NCBI GenBank assembly: GCA_947475765.1
Contig: CANJMM010000015.1
Coordinates: 1 to 40,745 of the forward strand
Source of the DNA: Legionellales bacterium
GTDB lineage: Bacteria > Pseudomonadota > Gammaproteobacteria > Berkiellales > Berkiellaceae
Direction of reading: 5' to 3'
DNA: 40,745 bases
Below the pieces are notes generated by a model that searched no databases, was not told the DNA's origin, and was given only the letters and a program-made list of their open reading frames with translations. Of this stretch, positions 1 through 7,264 are shown piece by piece (positions within the stretch are counted from its first letter, which is position 1; every line of letters starts with the position of its first letter). The position numbers and the translations under genes were made by a program.

Positions 1-139
1 GGGCTATTAAAGGTTGCAGCTACCGCCGCAAAGAGTTAGCTACGTAGTCTTCGGTGACTTTTTTTAGGCCGGGAATTGCTGTTGCTTCAATGAGTTACAC
101 GATAATTTCGTGGGGATACCTCAGCTTTACAAATAGATT

Positions 140-964
140 TTACCGATTGCTATTAGGGTTGTGTTTTTTACTTGACGGCCCTTCTTCGTTTTGTTCTTCA
201 GCGGCAGCTGAAGGTTTGAAAGTGACAGGCACTGGTGCTTGGGCAAGGGGTTCTTCCGCTGCAGCAGAAATAACGGCTTTGGGCATTTTATCCAACAATC
301 TTTTTAATGCCGGAATCTCTTCAATTTTCAGATCTTCACGAGAGCTTAGCCAAGTGGGAAATTTAAACGCTAAAATTGGATTCATTAACTCTAGTGGTAT
401 TCTTTGTTGTTGTTTATGAGAAAAGAGGGCCATGTAAGTTTGGATGGCGTCAATTTTAGCCCTGGCGATAGTACGACGAAATGATTGTATGAGTGAAGCA
501 AGATCAGGCTCGCGTGAAAGAACCTCAACACGTTCAGAAGATAGGGCATTTAATAATAGAAAACCTGCATGTTTATAATTTGAAATCGCGGCCGAATCCA
601 GGGCGGTTTCGCCATGTTTGTCAGCAGCTTCTATATTCGCGCCGGCCGCGATTAATCGCTTCACTACAGAAATGTGACCATTATCGGTAGCCCACATCAG
701 GGCGGTGTTGCCCCTTCTGTCAGTAGCTTCTATATTCGCCTTGGCCTCTATCAATTGTGTCACCACAGCAGAGTGACCATCATAGGCAGCCTTTATCAGG
801 GCGGTGTAGCCCCTTCTGTCAGTAGCTTCTATCGCTGCGCCAGCTTGAAGCAATACCCCAACCTTATTAACATCGCCAGCCTCAGCCGATTTTAAAAGTT
901 GCGTATTTTTCTGATTTTGAGTGAATGCAGCTACTACATCTATAAAATTAAAACTTGAATCCAT
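140..964 (-). CDS. Ankyrin-repeat protein 1 of a tandem array (candidate effector)
   Basis: A 274-residue protein. Residues about 22-150 form three to four ankyrin repeats (recurring G-x-TAL-x-A-x-x-GH and ANIEA motifs), a protein-protein interaction scaffold. After them comes a non-ankyrin module shared with its neighbours: LLLNALSSERVE, then a helical stretch ending IPLELMNPILAF. The tail is Ala/Glu-rich with APVPVTF and finishes EEGPSSKKHNPNSNR. There is no signal peptide or membrane segment. The ATG is preceded by GAGG seven bases upstream, in a leader almost identical to those of the other three array genes. Ankyrin proteins in intracellular Legionellales are often type IV effectors; that role is inference from architecture, and the binding partner is unknown. 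Downstream (toward position 1) the repeat-unit terminator seen after the sister genes is missing. Confidence 0.9.
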   Translation of the reverse strand: MDSSFNFIDVVAAFTQNQKNTQLLKSAEAGDVNKVGVLLQAGAAIEATDRRGYTALIKAAYDGHSAVVTQLIEAKANIEATDRRGNTALMWATDNGHISVVKRLIAAGANIEAADKHGETALDSAAISNYKHAGFLLLNALSSERVEVLSREPDLASLIQSFRRTIARAKIDAIQTYMALFSHKQQQRIPLELMNPILAFKFPTWLSSREDLKIEEIPALKRLLDKMPKAVISAAAEEPLAQAPVPVTFKPSAAAEEQNEEGPSSKKHNPNSNR

Positions 965-1037
965 AATAAAACCTCTATTACTTCTTTGTTGTTAAGTTAA
1001 AAAAAACAGATTGTATCGTATTATCGGGTAAACTTAA

Positions 1038-1131
1038 AGCCAATGCGGGATACCTAAGAATCCGACGAACAGTAGCTTTAAGGCCATAAAAAAGATAAAA
1101 AAAGGGGCAACCTACATTGCTCCCTTACAAA
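1038..1131 (-). repeat. Ankyrin-array intergenic unit, copy 1
   Basis: This stretch between ank1 and ank2 is recognisably the same as 3301-3389 and 4519-4600: CCAAT, then a GAATCCGAYGAAC block, AGCTTTAA, GATAAAAAA and the terminator hairpin. The promoter-like part reads less well here than in the other copies, because the spacing between the -35-like and -10-like elements is about three bases shorter. It shows that the ankyrin genes duplicated as units of gene plus flanks. Confidence 0.75.
1097..1125 (-). terminator. Rho-independent terminator downstream of ank2
   Basis: On the minus strand a GGAGCAA/TTGCCCC stem with one mismatch and a six-base loop is followed by a run of T. It lies just after the ank2 stop. 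The same hairpin sits after ank3 and ank4. Confidence 0.6.
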
Positions 1132-1137
1132 TAGACT

Positions 1138-2103
1138 TTACATATTGCCATTAGGTTTGTGTTTTTTAGTTGATAGCCCTTCTTCTTTTGGTTCTTCAGC
1201 GGCAGCAGCTGGAAGACTATCGCTTCTTTTACGTTTTCTTGCTGCATCAGCTGTATTAGCTGTACCACTGAAGGTTACAACTACTGGCGCTTGGGCAAGG
1301 GGTTCTTCCGCTGCAGCAGAAATAACGGCTTTGGGCATTTTATCTAACAATATTTTTAATCCGACTTTTACCTCTTTACGACCCACCAACCAAGAGGGAA
1401 AAATAAAATTTAAAATTGGATTCATTAAAACTGCTGGTGTTTTTTGTTTTCTTGCCGAAAACATGCCCATAAAAATATCGGCCATATCTCTTTTAGCCAT
1501 ACCTATCGTACGACGAAATGATTGTATGAGTGGAGCAAGATTAGGTTCGCGTGAAAGAATTTCCACACGTTCAGAAGATAGTGCATTTAATAATAGAAAG
1601 CCTGCATCTTGATGATTTTCATGCACGGCCAACATCAGGGCGGTGTGGCCAGATCGGGTAGCAGCTTCTATATCCGCGCCGGCCTCTATTAATTTCGCCA
1701 ACACGGCAGTGTGACCTTTCCAGACAGAGCGCATTAAGGCAGTTTCGCGATATTGGTTGATAGCGTTTATATTCGCATTATTCAAAAGTAAACATTCGAC
1801 CACAGAAGTGTGACCATTGCAGGCAGCGAGGATCAGGGCATTTTCGACAAAGAATTCGTTAACCGCTTCTATATTAGCGCCTTTCGAAAGTAATTGTTTA
1901 ACCACGGCAGTGTGACCAGACTCGGCAGCAATAATCAGGGCGGTGTTGCGAAGTCGGTCCGTAGCTTCTATAGCTGCACCGGCTTGAAGCAATACCCCAA
2001 CCTTATCAACATCGCCAGCCTTGGCCGCCTTTAAAAGTTGCGTATTTTTTTCATCTTGGGTGAGTGCAGCTACAGCATCTATAAAACTAGGACTTGAATC
2101 CAT
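1138..2103 (-). CDS. Ankyrin-repeat protein 2 of the array, with IS30 inserted in its leader
   Basis: A 321-residue sister of ank1 with about five ankyrin repeats (residues ~22-165), the shared NALSSERVEILSRE module, a VLMNPILNFIFPSWL segment and a polar tail. The tail contains APVVVTFSG, a strongly basic ARKRKRSDS cluster (like a nuclear localisation signal) and EEPKEEGLSTKKHKPNGNM. I choose the ATG at 2103 because MDSS matches the start of all sisters; an in-frame TTG at 2160 lies inside the insertion sequence. The IS ends nine bases before this ATG and has replaced the usual TAGAGG by GGCGGG, so translation may be weakened. Its array promoter lies on the far side of the IS. The effector role is inferred. 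Confidence 0.87.
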   Translation of the reverse strand: MDSSPSFIDAVAALTQDEKNTQLLKAAKAGDVDKVGVLLQAGAAIEATDRLRNTALIIAAESGHTAVVKQLLSKGANIEAVNEFFVENALILAACNGHTSVVECLLLNNANINAINQYRETALMRSVWKGHTAVLAKLIEAGADIEAATRSGHTALMLAVHENHQDAGFLLLNALSSERVEILSREPNLAPLIQSFRRTIGMAKRDMADIFMGMFSARKQKTPAVLMNPILNFIFPSWLVGRKEVKVGLKILLDKMPKAVISAAAEEPLAQAPVVVTFSGTANTADAARKRKRSDSLPAAAAEEPKEEGLSTKKHKPNGNM

Positions 2104-2112
2104 AATAAAACC

Positions 2113-2139
2113 CGCCCATTCAACACTGAAGTGCAATTT
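2113..2139. repeat. IS30 terminal inverted repeat, left
   Basis: 27 bases starting CGCCCATTCA and ending GTGCAATTT. It pairs with 3207-3233 at 21 of 27 positions and overlaps the transposase stop codon. Confidence 0.9.
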
Positions 2140-3103
2140 GTTGAGGCTTTTTGATCCCAACTAAAACTTCTCTAGGTGTGCGGTATCCTAACACTTTTCT
2201 AGGTCTGTTGTTAAGCTGGTCCTCTACGTATTGAATATCTTCATCTGAATAGTGGGTTAGGTTAGAGCCTTTTGGACAATACTGCCGGACCAATCCATTA
2301 GTGTGTTCATTTAAACCACGCTCCCAAGAATGATAGGGCGTAGCAAAATAACAACTCAACCCAGTCTTCTTTGTAATTTCCTCATGCTTCGAAAACTCTT
2401 TTCCATTGTCGAAAGTGATTGAGTGCCCAATGACCTTTCTAGGCAATCGCTTAAAACACGATTTAATCAGGCCTGGTACTTGCCCTGCATACTTGCCTTC
2501 CATTTTCGCTAGCAGCGTGTATTTCGATTTTCTGTCTACTAAACTCAAGATGACTCCTTTCTGGCTGGCACCAATAATCGTGTCACCTTCCCAATCGCCA
2601 ATTCGCATTTTTCTCTCCACTATTTTCGGTCGCTGCTGAATATCGACCCTATTCGGAATACAGCCCCTTCCTGCTGTTTTAGCCCCTCTGCGGTTATATT
2701 TCTTGCCTCGTCGTCTTAGGTGGGTGTATAGATCTCTTCCGGCCTTTTTATTCGCCCAAATATGGCGATAAATACTCTCGTGGCTAATGAGAATATTATT
2801 GCTTTCCAAAACGCCCGATATTTGCTCTGGACTCCATTTCTCAAGCAATTTTTCCTCTATCACTTCAATGAGGTTAGGAAGCATTTTTTTTGGCCTACTG
2901 CTTGCTTGATAACGTCTGTCTACAGCCTTGGCATCAGCTTGCTTATAACGGTAACCTCTTTGACCTGAATTCCTTTTAAGCTCTCTACAAATAGTTGATG
3001 AAGATATGCCAAGGTGTTTTGCTATATCCTTTTGTAGCATGCCTGTTGACACTAATGTGTTGATCTGACATCTTGCATCTCTGGTCAGCTGTTGATATCT
3101 CAT
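2120..3103 (-). CDS. IS30-family transposase
   Basis: A 327-residue DDE transposase that cuts and rejoins the IS ends. The N-terminal helix-turn-helix is at residues ~22-45 (KDIAKHLGISSSTICREL), typical of IS30. The DDE core follows: GDWEGDTI (first Asp), SITFDNGKEF (second Asp) and SWERGLNEHTNGLVRQY (Glu). The C-terminal NNRPRKVLGYRTPREVL is also characteristic. Full length with no frameshift. The ATG is preceded by AGAGG ten bases upstream. The stop codon lies inside the left inverted repeat, only 17 bases from the ank2 start. Because both genes point the same way, transcripts of the transposase could run into ank2. Confidence 0.96.
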   Translation of the reverse strand: MRYQQLTRDARCQINTLVSTGMLQKDIAKHLGISSSTICRELKRNSGQRGYRYKQADAKAVDRRYQASSRPKKMLPNLIEVIEEKLLEKWSPEQISGVLESNNILISHESIYRHIWANKKAGRDLYTHLRRRGKKYNRRGAKTAGRGCIPNRVDIQQRPKIVERKMRIGDWEGDTIIGASQKGVILSLVDRKSKYTLLAKMEGKYAGQVPGLIKSCFKRLPRKVIGHSITFDNGKEFSKHEEITKKTGLSCYFATPYHSWERGLNEHTNGLVRQYCPKGSNLTHYSDEDIQYVEDQLNNRPRKVLGYRTPREVLVGIKKPQQIALQC

Positions 3104-3206
3104 GCGTGAATATCCTCTATAAGTTTTTTCAGAACCTTTTAGAGAAGTTACGCTTAAGATCTTCAGCTGACCACTTTTTATTTATTAATCAGTAAATCGA
3201 TTAACT

Positions 3207-3233
3207 CAATTGCACTTCACTTGTGAAACGGCG
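3207..3233. repeat. IS30 terminal inverted repeat, right
   Basis: The reverse complement starts CGCCGTTTCA and runs to GTGCAATTG, matching the left end. The direct ACC target duplication follows at 3234-3236. Confidence 0.9.
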
Positions 3234-3277
3234 ACCTCTATTACTTCTTTATGATTAAATTAAAAAAAACAGAATGA

Positions 3278-3306
3278 ATCTTATCAGCTGGTTAACCTAA
3301 ATCCAA
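3278..3306 (-). promoter_or_regulatory. Predicted sigma-70 promoter of ank2, now separated from it by the IS
   Basis: On the minus strand TTGGAT (3301-3306) and TAAGAT (3278-3283) are separated by 17 bases. The identical arrangement stands before ank3, which supports it. With the IS30 insertion it now lies about 1.2 kb from the ank2 start. Confidence 0.5.
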
Positions 3307-3389
3307 TACAAAATACCCAAGAATCCGATGAACGGTAGCTTTAAGCCGATAAAAAAGATAAAAAAGGCGCAACCTACATTGCCCCCTTA
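3301..3389 (-). repeat. Ankyrin-array intergenic unit, copy 2
   Basis: Closely matches copy 3 (4519-4600) and, less well, copy 1 (1038-1131). Contains the -35 element of the repeated promoter, the GAATCCGATGAAC block and the terminator of the downstream gene ank3. Confidence 0.8.
3357..3388 (-). terminator. Rho-independent terminator downstream of ank3
   Basis: The minus strand reads GGGGCAATGTAGGTTGCGCC followed by a run of T: a short stem with one mismatch in the same place as the other unit terminators. Confidence 0.6.
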
Positions 3390-3399
3390 AAAATAGATT

Positions 3400-4446
3400 T
3401 TACCTATTGCCTTTGCGTTTATTTTTTGCACTTGACAGCCCTTCTTCTTTTTTTGCCTCAGCGGAAGCTGAATATCTGAAAGTGACCGGCACTGGTGCTT
3501 GAGCTGGAAACGCTTCTGCTGCTGCTTTTATCGCTAACCTTTCTTGTCTTCGAACTGTTCTTGAAGCAAGCCTTATTTCTGCTTCCATGTTGGCATTCAA
3601 TAGCCATTCAGCTTGAAGGTATTCCAACATGATACTTAAAACAGAATTAACCATAGGCCGAGATGGATGACTGAAAAATTCGTACATTTCACATACCTGC
3701 CTTTCAAAACCTGAAGCCATTGCCTCATACCTAGCGGCAAGCCTGGCGACAGGATTCGCTGCAAGACGACGATTAAGCGCGCAGCCCCCTTGTCCAAATT
3801 TTAAAGCGGCCCTTGATTCAGGTGACATCGTTCTCAAGATAAGAAAAGCTGCGTCTTGATGATTTTCACGGGCGGCAGAATCTAGGGCGGTGTTGCCATC
3901 TCGGTTAACAATTGCTTTATTTGCGCCGGCCGCTATTAATTTCGCCACCACAGCAGCGTGACCAGAGCTGGCAGCAGTAATTAGCGCGGTGTAGCCTTCT
4001 GGGTCAATCGCTTCTATATTCGCATTGGCCTCTATTAATTTCGCCACCACAGCAGTGTGACCATAGTTAGCAGCCAAATGCATGGAGGTGTAGCCATCTT
4101 GGGTAGTAGCTTCTATATCTTGTGCACCGGCCGCTATTAATTTCGACACCACAGCAGCGTGACCATTCCGGGCAGCTACCATCAGGGCGGTCAAGCCAAG
4201 TTGGTTAGCATTTTCTTTATTTGCGCCTTCCTCTATTAATTTCGACACCACAGCAGTGTGACCATACCAGGCAGCCCACATCAGGGCGGTGTAGCCATGT
4301 TGGCCAATAGCTTCTATATCTGCACCGGCTTGAAGCAATGCCCCAACCTTATTAACATCGCCAGCCTCAGCCGCCTTTAAAAGTTGCTCGTTTTTCTGAG
4401 CAAGGGTGAGTGCAGCTACATCTATAAAATTAATACTTGAATCCAT
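3400..4446 (-). CDS. Ankyrin-repeat protein 3 of the array (candidate effector)
   Basis: A 348-residue protein with about six ankyrin repeats (residues ~22-215; GYTALMWAAWYGHTAVVSKL and similar). It starts MDSSINFIDVAAL like its sisters. The post-ankyrin module is more divergent: LRTMSPESRAALKF, an Arg/Ala-rich helix, then SRPMVNSVLSIMLEYLQAEWLL, which resembles the LPTTVLGIIADYVRSDWY stretch of the protein at 19838-20974. The tail has APVPVTF and ends EEGLSSAKNKRKGNR. A promoter of the repeated type lies at 4496-4524 and GAGG precedes the ATG. No secretion signal of the Sec type. It links the first island's family to the second island's. Effector function is inferred. Confidence 0.9.
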   Translation of the reverse strand: MDSSINFIDVAALTLAQKNEQLLKAAEAGDVNKVGALLQAGADIEAIGQHGYTALMWAAWYGHTAVVSKLIEEGANKENANQLGLTALMVAARNGHAAVVSKLIAAGAQDIEATTQDGYTSMHLAANYGHTAVVAKLIEANANIEAIDPEGYTALITAASSGHAAVVAKLIAAGANKAIVNRDGNTALDSAARENHQDAAFLILRTMSPESRAALKFGQGGCALNRRLAANPVARLAARYEAMASGFERQVCEMYEFFSHPSRPMVNSVLSIMLEYLQAEWLLNANMEAEIRLASRTVRRQERLAIKAAAEAFPAQAPVPVTFRYSASAEAKKEEGLSSAKNKRKGNR

Positions 4447-4495
4447 AATAAAACCTCTATTATTTCTTTGTTTTTAAGTTGAAAAAACAGACCGC

Positions 4496-4524
4496 ATCTT
4501 ATCAGCTGATTAACCTAAATCCAA
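4496..4524 (-). promoter_or_regulatory. Predicted sigma-70 promoter of ank3
   Basis: On the minus strand TTGGAT (4519-4524), 17-base spacer, TAAGAT (4496-4501), about 50 bases upstream of the ATG. Conserved in sequence and position with the ank2 unit. Confidence 0.55.
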
Positions 4525-4600
4525 TTCAAAATACCCAAGAATCCGACGAACGGTAGCTTTAAGCCGATAAAAAAGATAAAAAAAGGGGCAACCTACATTG
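4519..4600 (-). repeat. Ankyrin-array intergenic unit, copy 3, truncated by the ATPase cassette
   Basis: It matches copies 1 and 2 up to CCTACATTG at 4600 and then stops abruptly. The second half of the terminator hairpin is absent here and is found instead at 6301 onward, beyond the ATPase gene. Confidence 0.8.
4581..4600. repeat. 20-bp direct repeat flanking the ATPase cassette, left copy
   Basis: AAAAGGGGCAACCTACATTG. It recurs with one mismatch at 6281-6300. Recombination between the two would remove 1.7 kb and rebuild a normal array intergenic unit. Confidence 0.8.
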
Positions 4601-4608
4601 TATACCCA

Positions 4609-6081
4609 CTAATTATACAAATCATTTAAAGTAACAATACTGTCAACCATATCTTCTGAATAAATAGATTTTTTAAGTCCGCTAGCGGAAATAAAACTTA
4701 AAAAAAGTTGTTTTTTTGTTCTAGTAGCTTCAGAAAAAACAGCCATTTTATTTTTTAACTCCGCTGCATATTTCTTGTCTATTGAAAAGGGAAGCTCGGT
4801 GTATTTAATCTCACATATCGTTATAGAGTCATCGTCTCTGTCAAACAATAAATCTATTTGAGCACCCTCTTCTTTTGAGCCTTTTTTGGTCATTTTTCGC
4901 CAAGTATTAGGAACAGCTGTAGGGGTCAATTCAAGTGCTGCTCTTATTTCATTTACATGTTCGTAGCAAATTGACTCAAATGTATAACCTGCCCAACTAT
5001 TCCAACTGGGTGACTCATGCATTTTTTCCCAATACTGCCCTGAAAAACTTTTTTCTAGTAACGTATCTTTAATGGGCTCAACCCAAGCGAAATAAAACAA
5101 AATATACTGATCAATCACTTTATAATATATTCCTCTTTTGGTATTAAAATGAGGTTTGAAGCTCATAATGAAATTTGTATCTTGTAGATCTTTTAGTTTT
5201 TTCACCCCCCCCTCTCCATGAAGAGCGGTCCCCATTTTTTTTAATAATTCTTCTTGACCAATCCCATATCTATATCCTGCGATTATACGTATAATTTTTA
5301 TATATATTTCATGATCTACAAAAAGAGATGAAAATAGATTTTCAAACTCCCCCAAAAGAAAACTTTTTCTCCTGAATGCCAATTTATCTATATTTTGAGC
5401 AGCAGAACGCCCCTTCTCTACTTTAGACAAATAATATGGGATGCCACCCATAACCATATAAAGCTGCAGAATCTGTTCATTATTTAATTTAACCCCCAAG
5501 CTATGTAAATATTGTTTTGTTTCAGCCAAATTATAGGGGGTAAGATGAATTTTCCTTGTTAATCTATTGTGTAGCCCACCCTTATTATTTATTATTTTAC
5601 TGATAATCCAAGAAGCAGATGAACCACATATAATTAATTTAATCTTGTTATTTCTTGACCAATGTTGGTTCCAATAATATGCAAGATTTTGAATTAATCG
5701 AGAATTTTTAGTTTCCATCCATGGGAACTCATCAAAAAACAATACGATTTTTTTATTATCATTTTTTGAATCAATTGCCTTAGTTAAGATCTCAAAGGTT
5801 TCATCCCAATTCTTACCTGCTTTTAATGTAGCGCCTTGGTAAAATATTTTTCCAATTTGAATTGTAAAGTGTTTAATTTGATCTGCCATTGGTCCATCTT
5901 TTGATCCTGTTACATCAAAGAAAAGCACATCTTTTTTCTCAAAAAAATTTCGAATTAAAAAAGTTTTACCAACCCTTCTTCTACCATAGATGGCGAGAAA
6001 TTCTGCCTGTTTAGAAGAAAGCATTTCTTTTAGTGTATGAATTTCTTCTTTTCGACCTACTACTTTATTTGTGTTCACCAT
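4609..6081 (-). CDS. AAA ATPase with C-terminal DUF234/PD-(D/E)XK nuclease-like domain
   Basis: A 490-residue protein of the ATPase_2 + DUF234 group, common in archaea and bacterial mobile regions. Residues 33-40 are the Walker A loop (GRRRVGKT) and residues 112-121 the Walker B strand (KIVLFFDEFPW region, D117/E118). A sensor-like LIICGSSASW follows. The C-terminal part carries D410, E424 and K426 in the pattern D-x13-E-x-K (IDLLF ... CEIKY), the PD-(D/E)XK nuclease signature. The biochemical function of the family is poorly defined; nucleotide-driven DNA or RNA cleavage, possibly in defence or toxin-antitoxin-like roles, is inference. No partner gene lies beside it. It sits as a lone cassette between 20-bp direct repeats inside the ankyrin array and has a large hairpin in its 5' region. 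Confidence 0.85.
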   Translation of the reverse strand: MVNTNKVVGRKEEIHTLKEMLSSKQAEFLAIYGRRRVGKTFLIRNFFEKKDVLFFDVTGSKDGPMADQIKHFTIQIGKIFYQGATLKAGKNWDETFEILTKAIDSKNDNKKIVLFFDEFPWMETKNSRLIQNLAYYWNQHWSRNNKIKLIICGSSASWIISKIINNKGGLHNRLTRKIHLTPYNLAETKQYLHSLGVKLNNEQILQLYMVMGGIPYYLSKVEKGRSAAQNIDKLAFRRKSFLLGEFENLFSSLFVDHEIYIKIIRIIAGYRYGIGQEELLKKMGTALHGEGGVKKLKDLQDTNFIMSFKPHFNTKRGIYYKVIDQYILFYFAWVEPIKDTLLEKSFSGQYWEKMHESPSWNSWAGYTFESICYEHVNEIRAALELTPTAVPNTWRKMTKKGSKEEGAQIDLLFDRDDDSITICEIKYTELPFSIDKKYAAELKNKMAVFSEATRTKKQLFLSFISASGLKKSIYSEDMVDSIVTLNDLYN

Positions 6082-6093
6082 AACAACCTTCTA

Positions 6094-6138
6094 TTTTATC
6101 CTTCATCCTGAAAGTCTATTACAGGCTGAAGGATAAAA
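6094..6138. promoter_or_regulatory. Large inverted repeat upstream of the ATPase gene
   Basis: Two 17-base arms (6094-6110 and 6122-6138, one mismatch) around an 11-base spacer, 13 bases upstream of the ATPase start. They could form an mRNA hairpin in the leader or an operator for a dimeric regulator. Part of the second arm recurs at 6177-6193. Confidence 0.6.
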
Positions 6139-6197
6139 CAAGTTTTTGCTCTATCCTTCAACTTGGGTAAGGTTTTCAGGCTGAAGGATAAAACAAG
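6122..6197. repeat. 21-bp direct repeat pair in the ATPase leader
   Basis: CAGGCTGAAGGATAAAACAAG occurs exactly at 6122-6142 and 6177-6197. Between them TATCCTTCA (6152-6160) forms a second, shorter inverted repeat with TGAAGGATA (6182-6190). The result is a nested array of the same nine-base core in alternating orientation. Confidence 0.75.
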
Positions 6198-6276
6198 AAA
6201 TGCGCTAGTTGGCTAAACTGTTTATTGTAACCCGCTTAATTTTCACGCCTTTTTTAACAAATTGCGCAGAATTTTA

Positions 6277-6307
6277 AAACAAAAGGGGCAAGCTACATTG
6301 CCCCCTT
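6277..6307 (-). terminator. Rho-independent terminator downstream of ank4
   Basis: The minus strand has a perfect GGGGCAA/TTGCCCC stem with a six-base loop followed by TTTTGTTTT. It includes the right-hand copy (6281-6300) of the 20-bp repeat that flanks the ATPase cassette. Confidence 0.7.
6281..6300. repeat. 20-bp direct repeat flanking the ATPase cassette, right copy
   Basis: AAAAGGGGCAAGCTACATTG, one mismatch from 4581-4600. It continues directly into CCCCCTTACAAATAG, the sequence expected after the left copy in an uninterrupted unit. Confidence 0.8.
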
Positions 6308-6318
6308 ACAAATAGCTT

Positions 6319-7149
6319 TTAACGATTAGATTTGTGTTTTTTAGTTGATGGCCCTTCTTCTTTTTGTTCGTCAGCGGCAGCGGCAGCGGCAGCTGAATGC
6401 CTGAAAGTGACCGGCACTGGCGCTTGAACAACAAGGGATTCTTCCTCTGCCGCAGAAATAACGGCTTTAGGTGTTCCACCCAACAATCTTTTTAATGCCG
6501 GAATCTCTTCAATTTTCAGATCTTCACGAGAGCTTAGCCAAGCGGGAAATTTAAACGCTAAAATTGGATTCATTAACTCTAGTGGTATTCTTTGTTGTTC
6601 TTTATGAGAAAACATGAGCATGTAAGCTTGGATGGCGTAAATTTTAGCCCTGGCGATAGCAAGATGAAATGACTGTATAAATGGAGTAAGATTAGGCTGG
6701 TTTAAAAGAATATTAACACGTTCAGAAGATAGCGCATTTAATAATAGAAAACCTACATTTTGATAATTTTCACGGGCGGCCAACATCAGGGCGGTGTGGC
6801 CATATCGGCCAGCAGCTTCTATATTCGCGCCGGCCGCTATTAATTGCGCCACCACAGCAGCGTGACCATCGTTAGCAGCAGTAATTAGCGCGGTGTCGCC
6901 GTGTGGGTCAATCGCTTTTATATTTGCGCCTTGCTCTATTAATTTTGCCACAACCGCAGTGTGGCCACTACAGGCAGCCCATATCAGGGCGGTGTAGCCA
7001 TATTCGTCAGTAGCTTCTATAGCTGCGCCAGCTTGCAGGCATATTTCAACCTTATCCACATCGCCAGCCTTGGTGGCATTTAAAAGTCGCGTATTTTTTT
7101 CATCTTGGGTGAATACGGAAAAATTTATAGTACTAAGACTTGAATCCAT
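6319..7149 (-). CDS. Ankyrin-repeat protein 4 of the array (candidate effector)
   Basis: A 276-residue protein closest to ank1. About four ankyrin repeats (residues ~20-150; GYTALIWAACSGHTAVVAKL), the NALSSERVNILL module, the nearly identical segment IPLELMNPILAFKFPAWLSS and an EDLKIEEIPALKRLL helix. The tail contains APVPVTF, an alanine run encoded by repeated GCC/GCT codons, and ends EEGPSTKKHKSNR. It starts MDSSLSTINFS after the standard GAGG leader, but the repeated intergenic promoter of the sisters is missing: the leader diverges about 30 bases upstream, where another gene's terminator begins. This is therefore the founding edge of the array. Effector role inferred. Confidence 0.9.
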   Translation of the reverse strand: MDSSLSTINFSVFTQDEKNTRLLNATKAGDVDKVEICLQAGAAIEATDEYGYTALIWAACSGHTAVVAKLIEQGANIKAIDPHGDTALITAANDGHAAVVAQLIAAGANIEAAGRYGHTALMLAARENYQNVGFLLLNALSSERVNILLNQPNLTPFIQSFHLAIARAKIYAIQAYMLMFSHKEQQRIPLELMNPILAFKFPAWLSSREDLKIEEIPALKRLLGGTPKAVISAAEEESLVVQAPVPVTFRHSAAAAAAADEQKEEGPSTKKHKSNR

Positions 7150-7201
7150 AATAAAACCTCTATTACTTCTTTTTTGTTAAATCAATATTACTCGCGACTA
7201 A

Positions 7202-7227
7202 GAAAAAACGGGCCCTAAAGCCCGTTT
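7202..7227 (-). terminator. Rho-independent terminator downstream of the 160-residue gene
   Basis: The minus strand reads AAACGGGC, loop, GCCCGTTT, then a T run: an eight-base-pair perfect stem with a six-base loop. It separates the small membrane-protein gene from ank4. Confidence 0.85.
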
Positions 7228-7264
7228 CAAAAATATATAATAATATTTTAATTAAGATAAGAGA

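Larger units (their letters stand above)
2113..3233 (-). mobile_element. Complete IS30-family insertion sequence, 1,121 bp
   Basis: The element has 27-bp imperfect terminal inverted repeats at 2113-2139 and 3207-3233 (21 of 27 matching, both starting CGCC and containing TGAAGTGCAATT) around one transposase gene. It is flanked by a three-base ACC duplication (2110-2112 and 3234-3236). Removing the element and one ACC restores the leader found in front of the sister genes, AAAACC then TCTATTACTTC, so the boundaries are well supported. Intact ends and an intact transposase suggest a recent, possibly still mobile insertion. Confidence 0.93.

Noticed and set aside
1-139. Possible end of a gene at the left edge: a plus-strand frame ending YRRKELAT and a minus-strand frame of about 23 codons.
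   Set aside because: Both are short and lack a start or a recognisable product. Homology to the array's downstream region starts only at about 124. Nothing certain can be said.
2104-2160. TTG start at 2160 giving ank2 a 19-residue N-terminal extension from IS sequence.
   Set aside because: The added residues come entirely from the inverted repeat and have no counterpart in the sister proteins. The ATG at 2103 matches them.
6122-6197. CRISPR-like repeat-spacer pattern at the 21-bp direct repeats.
   Set aside because: Only two copies, embedded in inverted repeats, with no cas genes and no further units.
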